A DNA stretch of 64,000 bases from Thermostichus sp047462415 (GTDB lineage Bacteria > Cyanobacteriota > Cyanobacteriia > Thermostichales > Thermostichaceae). The notes beneath the pieces were generated by a model, which worked only from the letters and a program-made list of their open reading frames with translations, searched no databases and had not been told where the DNA came from. The position numbers and the translations under genes are program-made. Where the stretch lies: assembly GCF_047462415.1 (NCBI RefSeq), contig NZ_JANSJE010000014.1:1-64000 (forward strand). Direction: 5' to 3'. Below, one piece after another: positions 27,090 to 34,532 of the stretch (its first letter is position 1; each line of letters begins with the position of its first letter).

Positions 27090-28853
27090 ATGGTGGCCTC
27101 TTCCCACATGGGCGTGCTTCGACCCACTCCGATTTTCTACACACAGGATCGCCAGAGGCGCTTCTGGGGTTTTTATTGGGAAGAGGCTGAGAAATATGGC
27201 ATCCACCCTCAGCACATCGTGAGTGGACAGCAAATCTGGGAGGTGGCCAACGCCGGGGAGTACGAAGCCCAGCTCAACCAGGTGTTTGAGACTGGGGATC
27301 CCCTTTCCTACCAATGTCAGGTGAACTCGCCCCGCTACAAGTTGCACTTGCATCTCTCCCTCAACCCGGTACGGGACATGGAAGGGGCGGTGGTAGCCGT
27401 CTCGGTGGTGGGCAAGCTGTTGGGGGCAACGCCTTTCAACTTGGCCGGCGGAGCCAGCAGCCCCACTGCCCAGCCCCATCCCCTCTTGGCTGATCCGGTG
27501 CAGGGGATCACGGCCCAGTTGCTGCGCAACATCGGCCACTCCCTAGACATTCGCGAGCTGTGCCAGCAGACGGTGGAGCAGTTGGGGCAATTGTTTGGGG
27601 TGGATCGCTGCCTGCTGGCCCTCTACGAAGTGGGGCAGGATTCCCTCACGGTTAACGCCGAGTACCGCCGCAACCCAGGGGATCCCTCGCTGCTGAACCA
27701 GACCTTGCGACTGGCGGATTATCCCCATCTGCTGCAGGCCCTGAGGCAGGAAGAGCCGGTGCTGATGGAGCGCCGTCTGGCCATTGCCATGTCCTATCGC
27801 GGCTATGCCAACAGCCTGCTCTGGTTGGAAGTGCTGCCGCCCAACGGCGTTCCCGTTTGGCAGGCCGGCCACCTCCAGGTGCTGCAGAGCATTGCCACCT
27901 ATCTGGGCACGGCGATTGCCCACGCCATCTTGCTGGATCAAAGCCGCCAACTGGCCACCCGCCTACAGTTGGCCAACCAGACACTGCGCCAGAAAAACAA
28001 AGAGCTGGAGCAGGCCCGTGCCCAAGCGGAATCGGCCAACCAACTGAAAAGTCAGTTCTTGGCCAATACTTCCCATGAGCTGCGCACCCCTCTCAATGGG
28101 ATCATCGGCTTTATCAAGCTGGTGCTGGACGGGATGGCCGAAAGCCGCGAAGAGGAGCTGGACTTTTTGCAGGAGGCCTATCGCTCGGCCCTGCACCTGT
28201 TGGCCTTGATCAACGACGTGCTGGACATCGCCAAGATCGAGGCGGGCAAAATGCAGTTGGAGTTTCAGCCCTGCGACCTGCAAGCTTTGTTTAAGGATGT
28301 GGCAGCCAAAACCAGCCTGCAGGCCAGCCAAAAGGGCCTACAACTGAGCTTTCATCTGCCCACCACCTCAGATCAGGTTTTGCTCTTGGGCGATTACCAA
28401 CGCCTGTTGCAGGTGATGCTCAATTTGGTGGGCAATGCCATCAAGTTCACCCCCAAAGGCTCGGTGACCGTGCGGGCGGATATCCTTCCCGGCAACCCGG
28501 GTTTGGCCCGCATCCGCGTCATCGACACCGGCATCGGGGTGTCGCTGGAAAAGCAGCAAAAGCTGTTTCAGGCTTTTACCCAGGTGGATGGTTCCACCAC
28601 CCGCCAATATGGGGGAACGGGCTTGGGCCTGGCCATCAGCCAGCGGCTGGTGGAGGCGATGGGGGGGGAGATCAATTTCTACAGCTTGGGCGAAGGGCTG
28701 GGATCCACCGTTACCTTTACGGTACCCCTCTACCGCCGGCCGCTGCTGGGCGGGGATGCAAGCCCAGAGACAATTGCCGCCGGATCAACCCAAGATAGAC
28801 CTGAGGATACCGATCCCACCTTGATTTCTGTTCCCCACCCGGCCCAGCGATGA
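27090..28853 (+). CDS. PAS-GAF sensor histidine kinase
   Basis: The 587-residue protein lacks membrane segments. A PAS-like domain lies at residues 10-110, a GAF domain at about 140-285, a coiled coil at 285-320, then HisKA with phosphoacceptor His329 (NTSHELRTPLNG) and a HATPase domain (NLVGNAIKFTPKG, DTGIGV, GTGLGLAIS). The GAF domain has no Cys at the bilin attachment position, so it is probably not a light sensor. The signal and partner are unknown; no response regulator is adjacent. The start follows PIN-TRAM by 27 bases. Confidence 0.88.
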   Translation: MVASSHMGVLRPTPIFYTQDRQRRFWGFYWEEAEKYGIHPQHIVSGQQIWEVANAGEYEAQLNQVFETGDPLSYQCQVNSPRYKLHLHLSLNPVRDMEGAVVAVSVVGKLLGATPFNLAGGASSPTAQPHPLLADPVQGITAQLLRNIGHSLDIRELCQQTVEQLGQLFGVDRCLLALYEVGQDSLTVNAEYRRNPGDPSLLNQTLRLADYPHLLQALRQEEPVLMERRLAIAMSYRGYANSLLWLEVLPPNGVPVWQAGHLQVLQSIATYLGTAIAHAILLDQSRQLATRLQLANQTLRQKNKELEQARAQAESANQLKSQFLANTSHELRTPLNGIIGFIKLVLDGMAESREEELDFLQEAYRSALHLLALINDVLDIAKIEAGKMQLEFQPCDLQALFKDVAAKTSLQASQKGLQLSFHLPTTSDQVLLLGDYQRLLQVMLNLVGNAIKFTPKGSVTVRADILPGNPGLARIRVIDTGIGVSLEKQQKLFQAFTQVDGSTTRQYGGTGLGLAISQRLVEAMGGEINFYSLGEGLGSTVTFTVPLYRRPLLGGDASPETIAAGSTQDRPEDTDPTLISVPHPAQR

Positions 28854-28890
28854 TCCGTCCGGCCATTTCTTCTCGATCATTCGCCTAACT

Positions 28891-29721
28891 ATGCCCCATC
28901 CTCGCAAACGGTTTGGTCAGCATTGGCTCAAGGATCCCGCTGTCCACGCAGCCATTGTGCGGGCTGCCCACCTGGATGGCTCTCAGGCAGGCGCAGATCC
29001 CATTTGGGTGCTGGAGATCGGCCCCGGCACCGGGCAGTTGACGCAGCGATTGCTGGCCCAGGGCGTCCAGGTGGTGGCGGTGGAGATCGACCGGGATCTG
29101 TGCCGGCTGCTGCAAAAACGGTTTGCCGACCAGCCGCGTTTTCACCTGGTGGAAGGAGATTTTCTTCGCCTGCCGCTCCCGCCTCAGCCCCGCCTGCTGG
29201 TGGCCAACATCCCCTACAACCTCACCGGCCCGATTCTGGAGAAAGTGCTGGGATCCCCGGCCCAGCCGGTCAGACAGTTCGAGCGCATCGTCCTCTTGGT
29301 GCAAAAAGAGCTGGCCGAGCGCCTTCAGGCTGGCCCCGGCAGCAAAGCCTACGGTGCCCTGAGCCTGCGGACGCGCTATCTGGCCGATTGCGAGCTGATC
29401 TGTAAAGTGCCTCCCACCGCTTTCCAGCCGGCCCCCAAGGTGGAATCCGCTGTGATTCGCCTCACCCCCCGCCCCGCCCCCACCCCTGCTCGGGATCCCC
29501 GCTGGTTTCACCAACTCCTTCGCCAAGGGTTCTCCACCCGCCGCAAGAAGCTCACCAATGCCCTGGGGAGCTTGGTGGAGCGAGAGGCGGTCGCAGCAGC
29601 GTTGGCTCAGCTCCGCCTCAGCCCCGATGCCCGCGCCGAAGAGCTGGATCTGCCCCACTGGCTGGCCTTGAGCGACCTACTGCTGGAGAAAGCGCCCAAG
29701 GCTGCCCCTCAAGAGGAATAA
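28891..29721 (+). CDS. rsmA: 16S rRNA dimethyladenosine transferase RsmA/KsgA
   Basis: RsmA dimethylates two adjacent adenines in helix 45 of 16S rRNA late in 30S assembly. The 276-residue product begins with the family start (RKRFGQHWLKD), has the SAM-binding GPGTGQLTQRLL, the catalytic NIPYNLTGPIL motif and the C-terminal helical domain (FSTRRKKLTNAL). It lies 37 bases after the kinase gene on the same strand. Confidence 0.97.
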   Translation: MPHPRKRFGQHWLKDPAVHAAIVRAAHLDGSQAGADPIWVLEIGPGTGQLTQRLLAQGVQVVAVEIDRDLCRLLQKRFADQPRFHLVEGDFLRLPLPPQPRLLVANIPYNLTGPILEKVLGSPAQPVRQFERIVLLVQKELAERLQAGPGSKAYGALSLRTRYLADCELICKVPPTAFQPAPKVESAVIRLTPRPAPTPARDPRWFHQLLRQGFSTRRKKLTNALGSLVEREAVAAALAQLRLSPDARAEELDLPHWLALSDLLLEKAPKAAPQEE

Positions 29722-29803
29722 GAATCGCGGTAGGGTGGGAAAAGACGGTGGCTGGATGCCCAGCGCTTTTTGGCTTGAGGAAAGGCTTTTTAAGGGCGAA
29801 CCT

Positions 29804-30508
29804 ATGCTCGACAACCAAGGCAAACAGATTCTTGTAACCGGTGGCACCGGCGGGCTGGGGTTGGGGGTGGTTCCCGTAGTGCTGGCCAGCGGGGCAGAGC
29901 TGACCCTGACCTACCGACAGGAGGAGGAGCTAGCCGTGCTGCGGCAGCGCCTGCCGGCCAGTGCTCTGGATCGGGTGCGCTTTGTGCAAGTGGATTTGTT
30001 GGACGAGGCGGCGGTTGCCCGCGCCATTGCCGACCTGCCCCGCGTAGATGGGCTGATCCACCTGGTGGGCGGCTTTGCCATGGGCCCCACCCACGAGTAC
30101 AGCTTGGCAGACTGGCGGCGCGACTTTGACCTCAACCTCACCACCACTTTCCTAGCTTGCAAGCACAGCCTGCGCAAGATGTGGCAGCAGGGCTATGGGC
30201 GGATTGTAACGGTGGGATCCCGCGGCGCAGTGGAGCCGGGCTCGCAATTGGCGGCCTACTGCGCTTCCAAAGCAGGGGTGGTGGCTCTGACCCGCACCAT
30301 TGCCGCCGAGACCCAAGGCACCGACATCACCGCCAACGTCATTCTGCCCAGCATCATCGACACGCCGGCCAACCGCGCCGCCATGGGATCCGCGCAAGCC
30401 GAGCGGTGGGTAAAGCCGGAGTCCATTGGGCAGGTGATCGCTTTTTTGGTCTCGGAAGCGGCGCGGGATCTGAGGGGCGCGGTGATCCCGGTGTATGGCA
30501 GCGTCTAA
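29804..30508 (+). CDS. Short-chain dehydrogenase/reductase
   Basis: The 234-residue product is a classical SDR. It has the cofactor motif GGTGGLG (residues 13-19), Asn111 in the active-site tetrad, and catalytic Tyr152 and Lys156 (AYCASK). The glycine motif departs from the usual TGxxxGIG. The substrate is not identifiable; a role as a 3-oxoacyl-ACP-like or sugar-alcohol reductase is possible. ATG 29804 is chosen over an in-frame start at 29735 because residues before it have no SDR character. Confidence 0.88.
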   Translation: MLDNQGKQILVTGGTGGLGLGVVPVVLASGAELTLTYRQEEELAVLRQRLPASALDRVRFVQVDLLDEAAVARAIADLPRVDGLIHLVGGFAMGPTHEYSLADWRRDFDLNLTTTFLACKHSLRKMWQQGYGRIVTVGSRGAVEPGSQLAAYCASKAGVVALTRTIAAETQGTDITANVILPSIIDTPANRAAMGSAQAERWVKPESIGQVIAFLVSEAARDLRGAVIPVYGSV

Positions 30509-30581
30509 GCGACCGGTTGACCGGGCCACGAGCCGCCATTCATGATACAAATATGTACTTATCCCAATCCAGTTCTTGTCT

Positions 30582-31388
30582 ATGCTGAAGCGATTATTCT
30601 GGGGTGGTTTGCGTCGGCAAATTGGTCGCATCGAGGTGGCAGGGGCCATTGATGGCAAAGCCCGCGAGCGCGTTCTCAAAGCCCTAAAAGAGGTGGAAGA
30701 AAAACAGCTCCCTGCTCTAGTGCTCCGCATCGATAGCCCCGGCGGAACAGTGGCCGACTCCCAAGAAATCTACAGTGCTCTCTTGCGTTTGCGGGAACAA
30801 AAAGGCACCCGTATTGTTGCCAGCTTTGGCAACATTGCCGCCTCTGGGGGGGTTTATATCGCCATGGGAGCGGAAAAAATCGTCGCCAACCCAGGAACCA
30901 TCACCGGCAGCATCGGCGTGATCATTCGAGGCAATAATATCGAGCGTCTTTTGGATAAAGTGGGGATTTCATTTAAAGTGATCAAGTCTGGCCCCTACAA
31001 AGATATTCTCTCGTTTGATCGCGAGCTGACCCCAGAAGAGCGAAACATCTTGCAAGAGTTGATCGATATCACCTACGGTCAGTTTGTGCAGACGGTTGCT
31101 GCTGCCCGCAAGTTGAGTTTGAATGTGGTCAGGACTTTTGCCGATGGCCGCATTTTCAGTGGAGAGCAGGCCCTCCACCTAGGCGTGGTGGATCGCTTGG
31201 GCACGGAAGAGGATGCTCGCCTCTTGGCGGCAGAGCTGGCGGGGTTGCCGACAGATGCCAAATTCTACGATCTGCTCCCCCGGCGCAGAGGCTGGTCTCG
31301 GTTTCTGCCGGCAGCAGAAGCTCTGGCGCGTTTGCAGTTTGAAGTGAGCACCTCGGGCTTGCCCCTATGGCTCTACACCGGTTCTTGA
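30582..31388 (+). CDS. sppA: Signal peptide peptidase SppA
   Basis: SppA degrades cleaved signal peptides in the membrane, and a cyanobacterial paralogue has been linked to phycobilisome breakdown. The 268-residue short form has the ClpP-like fold with catalytic Ser88 (AASGGVYIAMG) and Lys140 (SGPYKD). No clear N-terminal membrane helix is present, so it may be peripheral. ATG 30582 is chosen; a TTG two codons upstream is possible. It is followed by a hairpin-containing dispersed repeat and the convergent isiX gene. Confidence 0.93.
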   Translation: MLKRLFWGGLRRQIGRIEVAGAIDGKARERVLKALKEVEEKQLPALVLRIDSPGGTVADSQEIYSALLRLREQKGTRIVASFGNIAASGGVYIAMGAEKIVANPGTITGSIGVIIRGNNIERLLDKVGISFKVIKSGPYKDILSFDRELTPEERNILQELIDITYGQFVQTVAAARKLSLNVVRTFADGRIFSGEQALHLGVVDRLGTEEDARLLAAELAGLPTDAKFYDLLPRRRGWSRFLPAAEALARLQFEVSTSGLPLWLYTGS

Positions 31389-31429
31389 GTCGGAAAAAAC
31401 TGTATAGTCTTTTCAAGAAGATTGAGGCG

Positions 31430-31490
31430 CTTCAGCCCCTCTCCCAAAAGAGGAGAGAGGAGCCGGGGATCAGCCAGCAAGCTGTTCTAT
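31430..31490. repeat. Dispersed hairpin repeat between sppA and isiX
   Basis: The segment has a hairpin (CCCCTCTCC and GGAGAGAGG, with an A-rich loop), then GGGGATCAGCCAGCAAGCTG. A second copy, with GGGATCAACTAACAAGCTG, lies at about 44628-44690. Its place between two convergent genes would let it act as a terminator, but there is no clean T tract. Confidence 0.6.
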
Positions 31491-31506
31491 CACGGCTGGC
31501 CACAGG

Positions 31507-32907
31507 TTAAGCCTGTACCTTGCCGGGCTCGTAGAAGACTTTGGGCAGGGGTCGAGCAAACTTCGAGAAATCGGTCTCCGGCCTAGGCGAACCATAGCCT
31601 GCCTTCAAGTTAGAACGATTGAAAGTACTTTTCCCTCTGGCAGGCTCGTAGAAGATCCACCTTCTGAGGGTGTAGTTCACTTCATAGAGAGTTTGCCGAA
31701 CACCGTTGATCAGCGATGGAGAGCTGAAGCTGCGGGCTCTGGGCGGCTGATACCAATAGACATCCCCCGGAGATACAGATAAAGGCTCTGGATCGGCAAA
31801 GGGAGGATCGTAAAAAATTGCAAAGTTGGGCTGAGGTCGGCACTGAAATTGAACCTGATATACCCCTTGAGAGGTCATTTCCTGCCGGCCCTGTTGCCAC
31901 GACTGCAGCATTTTGCCAACATCAAAGCCCATAGCTCGCTGAAAATGCCACAGGGATCCCTGGAGGAAAAAGAAGGCCAAATAGAAGTGGGCATTGGCCA
32001 GCCAAACCCTCGAGGAATAGTTCCACGCTCCGGTTTGATTTGGATCGAAGTAGTAAGGGGTGAACGCGGATTTCAGCTCTAGGGTGGGGCCATAAAACTC
32101 CACCGGGTAGGCCAGCGAGTTAAACCCACAATAATAAGAGGCCGCAAAGCCGGCCAGAGCAATGCCAAATAGAGAGTAGGAGAGGATCCCGTCTGCCGAG
32201 AAAAGAAAGCGAGCTTTAACCCACTCAAACGGCGGAACCAAAATGTGCCACACCCCTCCCAGCAAGAGAAGAGCTGCCACATAAATATGGCCCCCCACCA
32301 AGTCTTCCAAATTGTTGACATCGAACAAATGGGTGCGGTAGTCCCAAAGGGTGGCAAAATCCAAAGTTGGAGCCGTAACCAGGCGTACCTGATCGCTATT
32401 GGCATCGTACAGCCCCCCAAATAGCATTGCCTTGGCCACCAACAACAGGGATCCCAAGCCCAAAACCAGCAGGTGGTGCCCCAAAATTACCCCCAATGTT
32501 TTGGCATCATCCCAAGCAAAGTGAAACTTGGCGGCCCTGCCAAATTCCATATCTAAGCTGGGGGGAAGTCGGGTTTGGTGGAAGTAGGCCCCCCAAGCCA
32601 ACACGCCCGCAGCCACCAGGTGAATGGCGGCAATGGCCACGTAGGGAAAGGTATTGACGATCTGGCCGCCGCTGCCGACCCCCCATCCCAACGTGGCCAG
32701 GTGGGGCAGCAAAATCAGCCCTTGCTCGTATAGGGGCCGCTCTGGCGAGAACTTGGCCAGCTCAAACAGGGTGAAGACCCCTGCCCAAGCCATGATCAAA
32801 GCCGCATGAGCCACATGCGCCACAATAAAAGTATTGGAGAGGTTCATCAAGCGAGCATTACCCGACCACCAGGGATAGCCTGATGGGTGCGTCCTTCTGG
32901 TGTTCAT
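31507..32907 (-). CDS. isiX: CP43-like chlorophyll-binding antenna protein IsiX with C-terminal extension
   Basis: Residues 1-345 are an IsiA/Pcb-type six-helix chlorophyll protein: TFIVAHVAHAALIMAWAG, HLATLGWGVG, GHHLLVLGLGSLLL and GGHIYVAALLLLGGVWHI carry the His ligands, and ANAHFYLAFFFLQGSLWHF forms the last helix. A 120-residue tail (346-466) follows that ordinary IsiA lacks. It has three similar motifs, IFYDPP (364), IFYEPA (418) and VFYEPG (457). Position directly after apcD4-apcB3 matches the low-light cassette, so the name isiX is used. A GAGGAA ribosome site precedes the ATG. The protein probably feeds energy to a photosystem under dim, red-enriched light. Confidence 0.88.
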   Translation of the reverse strand: MNTRRTHPSGYPWWSGNARLMNLSNTFIVAHVAHAALIMAWAGVFTLFELAKFSPERPLYEQGLILLPHLATLGWGVGSGGQIVNTFPYVAIAAIHLVAAGVLAWGAYFHQTRLPPSLDMEFGRAAKFHFAWDDAKTLGVILGHHLLVLGLGSLLLVAKAMLFGGLYDANSDQVRLVTAPTLDFATLWDYRTHLFDVNNLEDLVGGHIYVAALLLLGGVWHILVPPFEWVKARFLFSADGILSYSLFGIALAGFAASYYCGFNSLAYPVEFYGPTLELKSAFTPYYFDPNQTGAWNYSSRVWLANAHFYLAFFFLQGSLWHFQRAMGFDVGKMLQSWQQGRQEMTSQGVYQVQFQCRPQPNFAIFYDPPFADPEPLSVSPGDVYWYQPPRARSFSSPSLINGVRQTLYEVNYTLRRWIFYEPARGKSTFNRSNLKAGYGSPRPETDFSKFARPLPKVFYEPGKVQA

Positions 32908-32937
32908 GGATCGTTCCTCAGTCAGCTACAGGCAGGT

Positions 32938-33423
32938 TTAGCTCAAACCGGCGATGATATGGTCAAGATAAACGGCCATTTCTTGACCTGCCTCTGTGCC
33001 AAGACTTTCCGTCAGCACCTCCTTCATGGCATTCAGGGCTTGAATGACGCGATCGATGGGAACGCCGAGGGTGATGTAAGTTTCTTTCAAACCCTGCAAC
33101 ACCCGCTCATCCAAAATAGAAGTATCGGCAGCCAACATGGCGTAGGTGGCATAGCGCAGAAAGTAGGTCAGATCCCGCAGGCAGGCCGCGTAGCGCCGGG
33201 TGGGATACATATTGCCCCCCGGCAGGGTGATATCCCCGTAGAGCAAGCTTTTGGCAACGGTTTTGCTGATAATGCTGCTGGCGCTGGAGCTGATGGTTTT
33301 AGCCGCCTTGACGCGCATGTTGCCACTCTGGAAATAGCGATTTAACTGTTCCAGAGCTGCGGCATCTAAGTAGGAGCCTTTCTCATCGGCAGGGTTAATC
33401 AGGGAAGTAATGGTGTCTTTCAT
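32938..33423 (-). CDS. apcB3: Allophycocyanin beta-type subunit ApcB3
   Basis: The 161-residue product aligns with ApcB over its full length. It keeps the bilin-binding Cys81 (RRYAACLRDL), Asn71 in GGNMY (the methylated-Asn position) and the LDERVLQGLKETYITLGVP helix. It differs from core ApcB at many surface positions, for example ISSSASSIISKTV. Strong GGAGG eight bases before the ATG. A 30-base gap leads to isiX, so co-transcription is likely. Together with ApcD4 it should form a heterodimer that absorbs red-shifted light. The paralogue number is assigned from the cassette context. Confidence 0.9.
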   Translation of the reverse strand: MKDTITSLINPADEKGSYLDAAALEQLNRYFQSGNMRVKAAKTISSSASSIISKTVAKSLLYGDITLPGGNMYPTRRYAACLRDLTYFLRYATYAMLAADTSILDERVLQGLKETYITLGVPIDRVIQALNAMKEVLTESLGTEAGQEMAVYLDHIIAGLS

Positions 33424-33480
33424 GGCTTTTCCTCCAAGCACTGATATGGACTATTTTTTTGAGGCAATTGGACAAATTCT

Positions 33481-33510
33481 GCTTGCGTTAGCGGGACGGG
33501 ATCCTTGCAC
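33481..33510. repeat. Short dispersed repeat inside the apcD4-apcB3 spacer
   Basis: The core GCGTTAGCGGGACGGGATCC belongs to the same family as copies at 14924, 44564, 45526 and 45624. The surrounding 254-base spacer (33424-33677) has no gene in either strand that I can support. Confidence 0.6.
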
Positions 33511-33677
33511 CGCTTGCTCAGGCATTGCCTATGAGAACTTTTATTGAGTTGCAGCTTAAGACATCAGAGCCTGCAAGCAAGCTTAAACCTCAAACTCGCA
33601 AATCTTAAGGGCAACACAACTCAAGTCCTCAACAAAATCGGGCAACCGCGCAGCAAAGTGTCTACTAACTTATCCAT

Positions 33678-34151
33678 TCAAAAAGCGCGAATCAGTCGAT
33701 CGAAGTAGGGGGCTGCCAAAGCCATTTCCTCCGAAGAAAGAATACCGGCGGCTACTTCTTTTAGACAGCTCATGGCCACCCGCAGGTTCGGCAGCGGCAC
33801 GCCCAAAGATGTATACATTTCGCGCATTCCGTTCAGGCCGATGTCCTCTAGCGGCTTATCGTTTCCCGCCAAGATGCAATAGCTAACCAAGCGGATGTAC
33901 CAGCCTTGATCCCGCTGACAGAGGGCTGTCTTTTGAGGATTGCCTTTATTGCTGGGGGTGTTGGGGCATTTGGCCCAAAAACGTTTGCTGCCTTCCTGGA
34001 CAATTTTTTGCTCGTTCTCCGCTAATTTTTTGGCGGCTCGGATACGCACTTGACCCTTGCTGAAGAAATCTTCTAGCTTGGCAATCTCGGCACTGCTGAG
34101 GAAGCGATCAGCCGCATCCGACTGCGCGATGACTTGGGCAACAATGCTCAT
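33678..34151 (-). CDS. apcD4: Allophycocyanin alpha-type subunit ApcD4, far-red type
   Basis: The 157-residue product is a divergent allophycocyanin alpha subunit, closest in character to ApcD (GWYIRLVSYCILAG, IGLNGMREMYTSLGVPLPNL). The bilin Cys is Cys78 in ALCQRDQGW, where core subunits read CLRDL. The loop before it (KCPNTPSNKGNPQKT) is shorter than the usual and lacks the GGNAYG signature. Extra cysteines lie at 62 and 92. Changes of this kind around the bilin fit the reported far-red absorption of ApcD4. It is the first gene of apcD4-apcB3-isiX. The reading frame is intact. Confidence 0.88.
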   Translation of the reverse strand: MSIVAQVIAQSDAADRFLSSAEIAKLEDFFSKGQVRIRAAKKLAENEQKIVQEGSKRFWAKCPNTPSNKGNPQKTALCQRDQGWYIRLVSYCILAGNDKPLEDIGLNGMREMYTSLGVPLPNLRVAMSCLKEVAAGILSSEEMALAAPYFDRLIRAF

Positions 34152-34532
34152 AGGTTTTTGGCAAGGAACGCTCTACAGGTAACAAAGTAAGCTATATCCT
34201 CAAGAATCGAAATCACTTATTAAGAAAAAGTTGTGAATTGAAACTTACTCGCAACAAACCCTCTCTGCCCCGTGTTTTCAGCACCGTGACCAGATCGAGA
34301 GGGCTGGGTTGGCGGCCAATCGGGATCCCGGATACAAACGCGACTCACAGGGATCCGCTCAGCACCCCAGTTCCTCGCCGGCGAAGCTTTTGGGCAGTTG
34401 GAGGAATGGTGCTGGGCACGAGCCGAGGGGGTTTGCAGGTGCAACTTCCCTTGGGATCCCCTTCGAGTCAGGTGCCCTCTTACCTGGCTGGATCCTTCTC
34501 AGCAAGGGAAGCACGAGAGTTTGGGTTCTGTA
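34152..34532 (-). promoter_or_regulatory. Upstream region of the apcD4-apcB3-isiX cassette
   Basis: This 381-base gap separates the kinase stop from apcD4. The 100 bases nearest apcD4 are distinctly AT-rich for this genome and are where a promoter would be expected; the rest is GC-rich with several GGATCC octamers. I see no convincing sigma-70 -35/-10 pair, terminator or protein-coding frame. The kinase stop is at the far end, so readthrough from the kinase is conceivable. Confidence 0.4.

Noticed and set aside
27500..27945. GAF domain of the 27090 kinase as a phytochrome-like sensor
   Set aside because: It lacks a Cys at the bilin position.
33678..34151. apcD4 as a decaying allophycocyanin pseudogene
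   Set aside because: The frame is intact, bilin Cys78 is kept and the gene sits in a known functional cassette.
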